This document shows, one piece after another, positions 46,237 through 54,397 of a DNA stretch of 64,000 nt (position 1 is the first letter of the stretch; each line of letters begins with the position of its first letter). The translations under genes and the position numbers were made by a program. Origin of the DNA: Exiguobacterium mexicanum (GTDB lineage Bacteria; Bacillota; Bacilli; Exiguobacteriales; Exiguobacteriaceae); NCBI RefSeq assembly GCF_005960665.1, contig NZ_CP040676.1, forward strand, positions 2,357,001 to 2,421,000. The letters are read 5' to 3'. The notes under the pieces are model-generated. The model searched no databases. It saw nothing but the letters and a program-made list of their open reading frames with translations, and was not told the DNA's origin.

Positions 46237-46650
46237 TTACAACTTCACCTCTTGAGGTGGCTGTCCTTTTTTATTCATCACGCGCATCGATTGTGGCGCG
46301 ATTTTTAAGATGACGAGTTTTGGATCATCCGGACCGTCGAACCAACCTTCGAGTTTCTCGTTCCATACCTTTTCTTTCATCGATTCATCGTCAGATACAC
46401 TCGCCTCGCCTAAAATCTCGAGGTACGTATCCCCGACGCCGTCCCCGTCATAGCCAATCAAAATATGTGTATACGGATTATTTTTCAGTTCATCCACTTT
46501 ATCCGTTTCTTTCGAAGTTGCGGTGTAGAGCGTCAAGTCATCATGGAAAAATGTCATATAACGGCTGTGCGGCTTCCCTTTATAAACCGTTGCCATTGTC
46601 CCTACGTTACTATGATCTAAAATCTGTTTTGCCGTTTGCATTGCATCCAT
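46237..46650 (-). CDS. General stress protein 26-like FMN-binding split-barrel protein
   Basis: 137 residues of the pyridoxamine-5'-phosphate-oxidase-like split barrel. VGTMATVYKGKPHSRYMTFFH, TATSKETDKVDELKNNPY and EILGEASVSDD match the YdaG/GSP26 group, which binds FMN or similar. ATG 46650 lies 9 nt after AAGGAGG; the longer frame to 46725 adds sequence with no RBS. Confidence 0.83.
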   Translation of the reverse strand: MDAMQTAKQILDHSNVGTMATVYKGKPHSRYMTFFHDDLTLYTATSKETDKVDELKNNPYTHILIGYDGDGVGDTYLEILGEASVSDDESMKEKVWNEKLEGWFDGPDDPKLVILKIAPQSMRVMNKKGQPPQEVKL

Positions 46651-46723
46651 TCCGAAAAACCTCCTTGTGATAGTCACTCGTATATTGATTCCCCTGGGGC
46701 AAGTGATTAAACACGCGGACAAC

Positions 46724-46753
46724 AAAAAACCTGCTCGCCGAAGCGAGCAGGTT
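46724..46753 (-). terminator. Terminator of the cold-shock gene
   Basis: The stem AACCTGCTCGC/GCGAGCAGGTT (two-base offset loop) is followed by T6 on the minus strand. Confidence 0.8.
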
Positions 46754-46778
46754 ATAAAATTCCTTGAGATAAGGAAGA

Positions 46779-46979
46779 TTAGATTTTTTCAACGTTAGAA
46801 GCTTGTGGTCCACGAGCTCCGTCAGTGATTTCGAAAGTTACTGCTTGGCCTTCTTCAAGTGTCTTGAAGCCGTCGCCTTGGATTGCTGAGAAGTGTACGA
46901 ATACGTCGTCTCCGCCTTCCATTTCGATGAAGCCGTAACCTTTTTCTGAGTTAAACCATTTTACTTTACCTGTGTTCAT
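46779..46979 (-). CDS. Cold-shock protein, CspA family
   Basis: 66 residues, single-stranded nucleic-acid binding OB fold. RNP1 is KGYGFI and RNP2 is VFVHFSAI. The RBS AGGAGGGTT precedes ATG 46979. About 150 nt of AT-rich leader lie between it and the nearest promoter-like TATATT/TATAT stretch near 47140, consistent with the long 5' UTR typical of csp genes. The codon use is that of a highly expressed gene. Confidence 0.93.
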   Translation of the reverse strand: MNTGKVKWFNSEKGYGFIEMEGGDDVFVHFSAIQGDGFKTLEEGQAVTFEITDGARGPQASNVEKI

Positions 46980-47247
46980 AATGAACCCTCCTGAAATAAA
47001 CGCTGTGCGTTCTAGTAGTGCCTTACTAGAAAAAACTGACCAAATAAAAAATCACAAACCTCTAGGATTATCTTAAACGAAAAATAATCCAAAGCGTTTT
47101 GTGAATTATGTTTCCAGCTATTCTTAATTAAGCACATATAGAATATACCACGGATAAATGCTTCTGTCTACTAAATACTTCGGTTTGCTAAAAATACTTC
47201 TAAAACGGGTACATCCAATTGTAGTGAACGCTAGGAGGATGAACCAT

Positions 47248-48846
47248 ATGACCGCACATATCGATCGCTCGAATATCGCCGCCACCATCGCCCGTCATTC
47301 GAACTGGGCGCTCGGTGATCTAATGAAGGAAACACTTAATTGGCATGAGACAACACGACAGGCCCACTATCCCGATCAAGCAAAAACCTATCTCTCTCAC
47401 CTGCCGATGACCGAACGCATCATCCCGGTGACAAGTTCGTTGCCGCTCGAGACGGTAGATGGAATCGTCCGTCCGGTGTGGATGCGCCGGCTCGATGCCG
47501 AGCACTTAAATTTGAGACAAGCGATACGCCACCATGTCGACGTCACCGATTATGGCGCCGTCGGGGATGGTTTGACGGATTGCACGCTTGCTTTCCGGCT
47601 CGCCCTCAGGTCGAACCGCCACGTTCACGTGCCGGCCGGCGTATATCTCGTCCGCGGCATCCGCATCCCGTCGAACTGTGTGCTTGAAGGCGCCGGCCAG
47701 CAGGATACGATGATTAAACTCTCAGACCGGGCCCCGAAACATCGACGGTTGCTTCGAAACGCAACGCCGTTTGCCGGCAATCATCATATCGAAGTCTCAC
47801 ATTTGACGCTCGATTGGAACGTGGAGCGTCTCGGTGACGTCGACCGGACCTCGAGTGGCGATACCGCTTCGAGCGCATTGACGTTCGCGCACGTCAAATT
47901 CGGTTGGATCCATCACGTCACGGCAAAAAACGCCGGGTTACACGCATTTGATATCACTGCCCCCCACTATCATTACTTGGGAGACGGATTACGTGCCAAA
48001 AAAGGAAGCCGCTACGTCTGGCTCGATCATTGCGAGGCGACGAATTACGGCGACGATGGCATCACGACCCATCATAGCGATGCCATCTATATCACGAACT
48101 GCTATTGTCATCATCCACATGGACGCACCCATGCCCATGGATTCTCGAACTCGAACGGGATCGAGATTGATGACGGATCACGCCATGTCACGCTCGTCAA
48201 TAATATGAGCGAGGGTTGCTTCGGGGGCGTCGAAGTGAAGGCGCACGGGACGTCTTCAGCCGCCCATGACGTCCACATATTCGGACACTTCTCGTATCAC
48301 GATAATCGCTCGTTCAACTTCCGGCACATCAGCCACCACTTGGCCGATGACCCGCAGTCGAAGACGGCACGTTTCCTGTCGGGCACGAATCTCGTCTCGA
48401 TGGAGCCGGTCCGCTCGAAGCTATATAAGAAATCTTCGGCACGCAGCCTCGTCGTATCGGCGTACCAAGACGTATTGATTCATGGATTCACAGCCATCGG
48501 GAATCCGGAGTATGACTATCGCGGAAACCCGGCGCTTGCCATTCAATACAAATCCCGGAACGTCCGCTTGAAGCGGATTGCGACAAGTGGTTTTACTTCG
48601 GGCCGGGCCGACATCGAACTGTTCGGCGGGGATAATCGAACCGATGACGTCACGATTGAGGATGTCATTTGCCGTCACTCGGCCCCGGTCGCGTTGAAAG
48701 TCGGCGGACAGCTCACGAACGTCATGCTCCGCCGAATTGAAGGCGAACAAAAAAGTGGAGATGTGCTCATCTCCACCAGTAGCCCGATCGAGGCCCACGA
48801 CTTATTCGCTTATGGGTTTTCCGATCGCGTACGCAACGACGCTTGA
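47248..48846 (+). CDS. Right-handed beta-helix protein, pectate-lyase-3/GH28-like
   Basis: 532 residues. An N-terminal region of about 95 residues is followed by VTDYGAVGDGLTDCTLAF, the entry motif of Pectate_lyase_3/GH28-related proteins, then PAGVYLVRGIRI and long runs of beta-helix coils rich in His (HHHSDAIYITNCYCHH, THHLADD-like). There is no signal peptide or anchor. Similar proteins include polysaccharide depolymerases and phage tailspikes, but no phage genes are near. ATG 47248 is 9 nt after AGGAGG; ATG 47239 overlaps it. Its 3' end overlaps the convergent flavodoxin gene by 37 nt. Confidence 0.8.
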   Translation: MTAHIDRSNIAATIARHSNWALGDLMKETLNWHETTRQAHYPDQAKTYLSHLPMTERIIPVTSSLPLETVDGIVRPVWMRRLDAEHLNLRQAIRHHVDVTDYGAVGDGLTDCTLAFRLALRSNRHVHVPAGVYLVRGIRIPSNCVLEGAGQQDTMIKLSDRAPKHRRLLRNATPFAGNHHIEVSHLTLDWNVERLGDVDRTSSGDTASSALTFAHVKFGWIHHVTAKNAGLHAFDITAPHYHYLGDGLRAKKGSRYVWLDHCEATNYGDDGITTHHSDAIYITNCYCHHPHGRTHAHGFSNSNGIEIDDGSRHVTLVNNMSEGCFGGVEVKAHGTSSAAHDVHIFGHFSYHDNRSFNFRHISHHLADDPQSKTARFLSGTNLVSMEPVRSKLYKKSSARSLVVSAYQDVLIHGFTAIGNPEYDYRGNPALAIQYKSRNVRLKRIATSGFTSGRADIELFGGDNRTDDVTIEDVICRHSAPVALKVGGQLTNVMLRRIEGEQKSGDVLISTSSPIEAHDLFAYGFSDRVRNDA

Positions 48847-49316
48847 GCCGCCTCGACGAGTTCATCGAGCATCGCCTCATCTAAATTGAGTGAACTCACC
48901 GTCTGTTTCGCCATCATGCGGACGATAGCTTTGTCGAGAAAGCCCATTCGTTCGAAATCATAGCCGTTGCCGACGACTTCGACGAAATAAGCATGTGCCC
49001 GCAACACTTCTCGATAAGCATCCTCGAGTTCTCGTTGCCGTTCGGCCGCAGTCGGCGTACCGGCACATAAATAGAGGCCGAGCGGTCGTTTGAGCAGTTG
49101 GGTTTCGTTCCTGTGCAGCCAAGCCGTCATCTCGTCTTGAATTTTGCCCATCCGGATCGAGCTGCCGACAATCACATGGTCGACCGTCTCCCACTCGACA
49201 TCCGGCTGCTCGACTACATTTTGGATGTGAACGTCTCCCGGAAGCCGTTCGGCCAACAAATGGGCAACTTTCTCACTCGTCCCGTAGCGGGTCGAATAAG
49301 CGATTAACGTATTCAT
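48810..49316 (-). CDS. Flavodoxin-domain protein (HemG/menaquinone-dependent type)
   Basis: 168 residues. The FMN phosphate loop is YSTRYGTSEKVA, followed by DHVIVGSSIRMGKI and the longer C-terminal segment GFLDKAIVRMMAK, as in HemG-type protoporphyrinogen oxidases. A stand-alone flavodoxin is also possible. Its last 37 nt lie antisense to the beta-helix gene. Start ATG 49316 follows AAAGGGGGAAA. Confidence 0.8.
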   Translation of the reverse strand: MNTLIAYSTRYGTSEKVAHLLAERLPGDVHIQNVVEQPDVEWETVDHVIVGSSIRMGKIQDEMTAWLHRNETQLLKRPLGLYLCAGTPTAAERQRELEDAYREVLRAHAYFVEVVGNGYDFERMGFLDKAIVRMMAKQTVSSLNLDEAMLDELVEAAQASLRTRSENP

Positions 49317-49388
49317 CGCGTTTCCCCCTTTTCGTTCAGACTCTCCTATCCTTATTCCCGAAACGGGTCATCTTTACTAACGACACAA

Positions 49389-49418
49389 CAAAAACTCGCC
49401 AAGGAGGCGAGTTTTTTT
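49389..49418. terminator. Terminator of the glucosidase gene
   Basis: A 10-bp stem AAAACTCGCC/GGCGAGTTTT with a 5-nt loop and T runs on both outgoing sides. Confidence 0.8.
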
Positions 49419-49420
49419 CG

Positions 49421-51070
49421 TCACACTTTATACACTTGCGCTTCGTACGGACGAAGCGTGAACGGTTCGATCGGTTCCATGTTCCCGATGACACGTTCTG
49501 TCACGTCATACGGGAGTTCGCGTGTCACCGTCTCATCCGAGAAGTTGCAGAGCACGAGCCACGTCTCCCCTTCGAACGTTCGAGTGAAGGCGTATACCGC
49601 TTCATCGTCTGGGAGTAACAGTTCATACCTCCCGTAGACAACGATCGGATTTTGTTTCCGGAGCTGAATCAACTGGCGATAGTAATGGAACAGCGAGTCT
49701 GGATCACGCCGCGCCGCTTCCGCGTTCACGGTCGTATAGTTCGGGTTGACCCCAATCCAAGGCGTTCCGGACGTGAATCCGCCTTGCGCCTCGGCCGACC
49801 ACTGGACCGGTGTCCGCGAGTTGTCGCGCCCACGTGCGTGAATACCGCGGAAAATCTCATCATGCGTCAATAAGCCATTCGTCGTGTAATCCCGATACGC
49901 GTTGAGTGTCTCGATGTCACGGTACTCATCAATCGAGTCGAACGCCACGTTCGTCATCCCGAACTCTTCACCTTGATAGATGTATGGCGTCCCTTTCAGC
50001 ATGTGCAGGAGCGTCGCCAGCATCTTGCCAGAGACGACACGATACTCGTCCGAGTCGTTCCCGAACCGTGAAATGGCTCGCGGTTGGTCATGGTTGCTCC
50101 AATAGAGACTGTTCCAGCCATCTTCCTCAAGACCTTCTTGCCAACGCGAGAAGATTGTCTTCAAATCCGTCAACTTCCAGTCCGTCGGGTTCCATTTGCC
50201 GAAACTGCCGTTGCCGACGTCGACGTGTTCGAAATGGAACACCATGTTCAACTCGTCACGGTCTGTTCCTGTATAAAGCTTCGCCTCGTCGACGCTGACG
50301 CCCGGCATCTCACCAACCGTGATCGTATCGTATTTCGACAGGACCTCACGATTCATCTCCTGCATGAACTCATGGATGCGCGGCCCATTGAAGAAGAACG
50401 GTGTGCCGTCCCCGTAACCTGTCCCCCGCGTCTCGCCGTCTGGATAACTCGGATCTTTCGAAATCATGTTGATGACATCCATTCGGAAACCGTCGACCCC
50501 TTTGTCGAGCCAGTACGTCATCAAATCGTATACTTCACGGCGCAACGTCTCTGACTCCCAGTTCAAGTCTGGTTGCTTTTTGCTGAACAGATGCAAGTAG
50601 TATTCGTCGCTTGCCTCATCGTATTGCCAGGCACTCCCTCCGAAGAAAGCACCCCAGTTCGTCGGTGGCTGACCGTTCTCGCCTTTTTTCCAAATGTAGT
50701 AGTCCCGATATGGGCTGTCTTTTGAGGAGCGCGACTCCATGAACCATTGGTGTTCGTCCGACGAGTGGTTGACGACGAGGTCCATCATAATTTTGATGCC
50801 GTGACGATGCGCTTCTTCGAGCATCGCATCAAAATCGTCCATCGTTCCGAACTCATCCATGATGGCCCGGTAATTGCGGATGTCGTATCCGTTGTCGTCG
50901 TTCGGTGAATCGTACACCGGCGATAGCCAGATGACATCGATGCCGAGTTCCGCCAAATACGACATCTTCTCGGTGATTCCAGGGATGTCCCCAATCCCGT
51001 CACCGTTCGAGTCATTAAAGCTGCGCGGGTAAATTTGATAGACGACCGCTTCTTTCCACCATTGTTTCAT
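49421..51070 (-). CDS. Oligo-1,6-glucosidase / alpha-glucosidase (GH13)
   Basis: 549 residues, cytosolic. Starts WWKEAVVYQIYPRSFNDSNGDGIGDIPG, the GH13_31 signature. Catalytic positions lie in DGFRMDVINM (nucleophile Asp), ITVGEMPG (acid/base Glu) and WSNHDQPR (third Asp), followed by the C-terminal beta domain. It cleaves isomaltose-type or maltose oligosaccharides. The exact linkage preference (MalL versus trehalose-6-phosphate hydrolase) cannot be fixed, though the substrate loops look like MalL. Divergent from an AraC-type gene. Confidence 0.88.
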   Translation of the reverse strand: MKQWWKEAVVYQIYPRSFNDSNGDGIGDIPGITEKMSYLAELGIDVIWLSPVYDSPNDDNGYDIRNYRAIMDEFGTMDDFDAMLEEAHRHGIKIMMDLVVNHSSDEHQWFMESRSSKDSPYRDYYIWKKGENGQPPTNWGAFFGGSAWQYDEASDEYYLHLFSKKQPDLNWESETLRREVYDLMTYWLDKGVDGFRMDVINMISKDPSYPDGETRGTGYGDGTPFFFNGPRIHEFMQEMNREVLSKYDTITVGEMPGVSVDEAKLYTGTDRDELNMVFHFEHVDVGNGSFGKWNPTDWKLTDLKTIFSRWQEGLEEDGWNSLYWSNHDQPRAISRFGNDSDEYRVVSGKMLATLLHMLKGTPYIYQGEEFGMTNVAFDSIDEYRDIETLNAYRDYTTNGLLTHDEIFRGIHARGRDNSRTPVQWSAEAQGGFTSGTPWIGVNPNYTTVNAEAARRDPDSLFHYYRQLIQLRKQNPIVVYGRYELLLPDDEAVYAFTRTFEGETWLVLCNFSDETVTRELPYDVTERVIGNMEPIEPFTLRPYEAQVYKV

Positions 51071-51184
51071 GTTTCATCCTCCTCATACGTTCTGTCGATT
51101 TCATCGTACCCGCTCCTCGCCTTGATTTCTATCCATGATATGATAAGAATATGCACGATTTTGCTATTAAGAAAGGATGATTTG

Positions 51185-51964
51185 ATGGAAATTGGCTTTT
51201 GTGGCTATTCGTATCATACAACGACCTACACTTTTCCTTTCCCTAATCGATTGGAGACGTATTTGATTCGCTTGCAGACTGAAGGCACGGCACGAATCGT
51301 CGTCAATGGAGAGACGTATACGGTAAGGCCTGGCGATTTGTTGCTCGTCAAACCTGGTGACGAGTACGAACTGCATGTCGACACCCCGGCGAGCGGGGAT
51401 TATCATCTCTTCTGCAACGGTTCATCACTTGATACGTGGTGGACTGCGACGAATCGTTCCCGCATCACGTCCATCTCGATCGACCCTCGCCTGTTGTCAC
51501 TCTGGCAACACATCACCGAAGAGGCACGACGCCCGACGACTGAACAAAGTCCGGCCTTGATTGAAACGCTGATTGAAGCCTTGCTTCTCATGCTCGACCG
51601 TTCCGTCCAAGAAATGCAAGCGAACGTGCGGCCACCGGTCGTGTCACGCATGATGCGTTATATAGAAGGAAACGTCACGAGCGACTTCAAAGTGGCGGAC
51701 GTCGCCGACGCGGTCGGGCTCAGTGTATCGCGGACCGTCCACTTGTTCAAAGAAGTGACCGGCATGACGATTGTCGCCTATGCCCAATCGATTCGACTCC
51801 AGCTCGCCGAAGAACAGATGCAGTATACGCAACACTCTCTCGAACGGATCGCCGAGCTGTCCGGATTCCGCTCCTATCCATATTTTCATCGAATCTTTAA
51901 ACGAAAATATGGCGTCGCACCAGGGGTGTATCGCACACTTCAACAAAAAAACGAAAAAAAATAA
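51185..51964 (+). CDS. AraC family transcriptional regulator
   Basis: 259 residues: an N-terminal cupin-like arabinose-binding domain (TARIVVNGETYTVRPGDLLLVKPGDEYELH) and C-terminal double HTH (FKVADVADAVGLSVSRTVHLFKEVTGMT; ERIAELSGFRSYPYFHRIFKRKYGVAPG). ATG 51185 is preceded by AAAGGATGA; an out-of-frame ATG at 51176 stops at once. The divergent glucosidase gene 115 nt away is its probable target. Confidence 0.9.
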   Translation: MEIGFCGYSYHTTTYTFPFPNRLETYLIRLQTEGTARIVVNGETYTVRPGDLLLVKPGDEYELHVDTPASGDYHLFCNGSSLDTWWTATNRSRITSISIDPRLLSLWQHITEEARRPTTEQSPALIETLIEALLLMLDRSVQEMQANVRPPVVSRMMRYIEGNVTSDFKVADVADAVGLSVSRTVHLFKEVTGMTIVAYAQSIRLQLAEEQMQYTQHSLERIAELSGFRSYPYFHRIFKRKYGVAPGVYRTLQQKNEKK

Positions 51965-52046
51965 AAAAAGAGTGATCCATTTTTTGAACCGCTCCGTTAG
52001 ATGGGTGTAAACAACGACAACCACTCAAAAAAAGGAGCGATTACCC

Positions 52047-53387
52047 ATGAAGAAGAAAACAATGAACAAGATTGTAGCGCCGGCACTCGCACTCGGCTTA
52101 CTCGTCCCATTGAATGCACAGGCAGCGGATCACGCGCCGACAGCAAGCACACCAGCAGGTGACTTACGAGCCACGCTCGACCAATTACTGTCTGAGCATT
52201 ACGTCTTAGCCGTCACATCGATGATGAAAGCTTATGATGGAGCACCAGACGCTGAAGTCGCGATGAAGGCACTCGATCAAAACGCACTCGACATGACACC
52301 GGCCATCGCTTCGATTTATGGAGATGAGGGCGCAGCCCAGTTCGAAGACATCTTCGCTGGTCACAACGACTACTCAGCTGACTTCGTTGAAGCGGCTAAA
52401 TCAGAAGACAAAGAGCTTCGCGCTGACGCTGAAGCTGAGGTCGACGAATTCGTCGAAGAGTTCTCAACATTCCTTGATGCAGCAACAGAAGGTAACTTAC
52501 CAAAAGACGCAGCCGCTGACGTACTTGAGCTTCACGAAGACCAAGTTCTCTCAGTATTCGACAACTATGTCGCAGGTGACTACGAGTCGGCATACATGAC
52601 GTACCGCGAAGGGTACAAGCTCATGTTCGACATCAGTAAAGCCCTCTCAGGCGCAATCGTCACACAGATGCCTGACAAGTTTGAAACTGCTGCTGACACA
52701 CCGGCCGTCGAGTTTCGTTCAACATTGAACAGCCTTGCTGGTGAACACTTCGCTCTCGCAGCAATCGGCATGCAAAAAGGCTACGATCAAGCAGAAGACT
52801 TCGACTACGTGAGCTGGGCTGAAGATCAGAACACACTCGATTTCAAAGCAGCCATCGGTTCAGTCTACGGTGACGAAGGTGCAGCCCAATTCGAAAAAGT
52901 ATGGAACGGGAACCACATCACAGCCCAAGGTGACATCGTTGCCGCTACACTCGAAGGCGATGAAGCTAAAATTGAAGAAGCACGTATGAAGCTCGACCAG
53001 TTCGCTGTCGATTTCAGCACATTCCTCGATGCAGCGACAGAAGGTAACTTGCCACAAGAAGCTGGCCAAGAAGCCATCAAACAACATGAGGCCCTCGTGC
53101 TTCAAACGTTCGATCAGTATGTAGCTGGTGATGCGGATGCCGCTTGGATGTCATTCCGTGAAGGATACGCGTTCATGTTCGGTGTTGGTGAGACACTCGG
53201 TAACGCGATCGTGACACAAATGCCTGACAAGTTCGCTGAAACAACAATGCCTGAAGAGATGCCTGAAACAGGTCTCGGTGGTGCACAAGAACAATCAATG
53301 AACACGCTCTACGCTGGCCTTGCTGTACTTGGCGGAATCTTGCTCGCCTTCGTAACGCTTCGCAACCGTAAAGTGTCTGAACAATAA
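52047..53387 (+). CDS. Wall-anchored surface protein with two copies of a helical domain
   Basis: 446 residues. Signal peptide 1-26 (cleavage after AQA). Two tandem domains, about 39-212 and 222-396, share the strings YGDEGAAQFE, FSTFLDAATEGNLP and IVTQMPDKF, and match in length and spacing. Each is predicted all-helical with aligned EH pairs (E50-H51/E233-H234) and HE pairs (H163-E164/H347-E348). Then comes MPETG (405-409), a hydrophobic segment and a positive tail: a sortase signal with Met in place of Leu. I recall similar single domains in Paenibacillus proteins of unknown role. SD AAAGGAGC. Confidence 0.85.
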   Translation: MKKKTMNKIVAPALALGLLVPLNAQAADHAPTASTPAGDLRATLDQLLSEHYVLAVTSMMKAYDGAPDAEVAMKALDQNALDMTPAIASIYGDEGAAQFEDIFAGHNDYSADFVEAAKSEDKELRADAEAEVDEFVEEFSTFLDAATEGNLPKDAAADVLELHEDQVLSVFDNYVAGDYESAYMTYREGYKLMFDISKALSGAIVTQMPDKFETAADTPAVEFRSTLNSLAGEHFALAAIGMQKGYDQAEDFDYVSWAEDQNTLDFKAAIGSVYGDEGAAQFEKVWNGNHITAQGDIVAATLEGDEAKIEEARMKLDQFAVDFSTFLDAATEGNLPQEAGQEAIKQHEALVLQTFDQYVAGDADAAWMSFREGYAFMFGVGETLGNAIVTQMPDKFAETTMPEEMPETGLGGAQEQSMNTLYAGLAVLGGILLAFVTLRNRKVSEQ

Positions 53388-53407
53388 TTCAATAAGGAGG
53401 GAGCCCC

Positions 53408-54304
53408 ATGAACAAGCGCCATTTGTTTCTGGCGCTCTCTCTCTTTTGTTTTGGCTTCTGGACGTGGACGAGCGCCCAAGAATCGTCGTCACCACCTGTA
53501 GAAGAAAAACAAATAGAGGAGAGCCCAGATTTATCGGCTGAATTCTCACTTCTACAGGAAGAGGTGAAGAAGCTTCGATTAGCCGAGGAAGAGGAAAGTG
53601 CCAAGGCCGCGACACCCGTCCAACTTCAAATTCCTAAAATCAAGGTCGACACCGCAATCGAACAGGTCGGCGTACTCGACAACGGCCAGATGGGCGTCCC
53701 AAAAGACGAGAACCAAGTCGGTTGGTTCGAGCCCGGCGTCAAGCCAGGCAGTAAAGGGAATGCCGTCATCGCCGGACATGTGGACAGTAAGACCGGCCCC
53801 GCCGTCTTCTATGAGCTCGATCAACTGAAGACAGGCGATGACGTGACAATTATTGATGAGAATGGCAACACGTTGACGTTTCGTGTCACAAAAACAGAGA
53901 GTTACGATACGAAAAACGCACCGATCGAAGATATTTTCGGGGCCACGTCGAGTCGACATTTGAACTTGATCACGTGTTCCGGTACGTTCGGTGACGGCGG
54001 TTACGACGAGCGTTTCGTCGTCTATACCGAACTTGTCGATACCGAGATCAATACCGAAGTCGAACTCGACGCACCGACGAGCGTCGAACTCCGCGGGAAC
54101 TTATTGACGTGGCACGCCGTCCGTGACGACGCCGTCATCGGCTATCGCGTCTATGAGGTCGTCGATGGTGAAGAGACCCATATCGAGAGTATCCCGTCGC
54201 ACGCTCGGAAGAGTATAGAAGTCATGAACGAACAGGCCACTTATTACGTGACAGCCATCGATCAACTCGGGAACGAGTCGAGTCCTTCCGCACAGACGAA
54301 GTGA
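53408..54304 (+). CDS. Class F-like sortase with a C-terminal fibronectin-III-like domain
   Basis: 298 residues: signal/anchor segment about 5-23, an acidic coiled stretch 30-65, then the sortase beta-barrel 70-212 with catalytic H124 (AGHVDS), C190 (LITCSG) and R202 (DERFVV). VPKDENQVGWFEPGVKPGSKGNAVIAGHVDS is closest to class F/E small sortases. Residues of about 222-295 form a fibronectin-III-like module (TSVELRGNLLTWHAVRD...YYVTAIDQLGNES), which is unusual on a sortase. It starts 20 nt after the surface protein gene, with AAGGAGGGAG. Confidence 0.85.
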   Translation: MNKRHLFLALSLFCFGFWTWTSAQESSSPPVEEKQIEESPDLSAEFSLLQEEVKKLRLAEEEESAKAATPVQLQIPKIKVDTAIEQVGVLDNGQMGVPKDENQVGWFEPGVKPGSKGNAVIAGHVDSKTGPAVFYELDQLKTGDDVTIIDENGNTLTFRVTKTESYDTKNAPIEDIFGATSSRHLNLITCSGTFGDGGYDERFVVYTELVDTEINTEVELDAPTSVELRGNLLTWHAVRDDAVIGYRVYEVVDGEETHIESIPSHARKSIEVMNEQATYYVTAIDQLGNESSPSAQTK

Positions 54305-54309
54305 TGACC

Positions 54310-54346
54310 AAAGCACCCACAGATGGCGGTCTGTGGGTGCTTTGTA
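54310..54346 (+). terminator. Terminator after the surface protein-sortase pair
   Basis: A perfect 14-bp stem AAAGCACCCACAGA/TCTGTGGGTGCTTT with a 6-nt loop; the T tract after it is short. Confidence 0.7.
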
Positions 54347-54360
54347 TCTGATTTCGCCTT

Positions 54361-54395
54361 CAAAAAAAGCATCCCTCGATGAGGCATGCTTTTTC
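54361..54395 (-). terminator. Terminator of the iron ABC ATPase gene
   Basis: AAAGCATGCCTC/GAGGGATGCTTT with one G-G mismatch and a 3-nt loop, followed by T7 on the minus strand. Confidence 0.75.
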
Positions 54396-54397
54396 GT

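Noticed and set aside
47248-48846. Prophage tailspike
   Set aside because: The fold would allow it, but no other phage structural, lysis or integrase gene is in the window.
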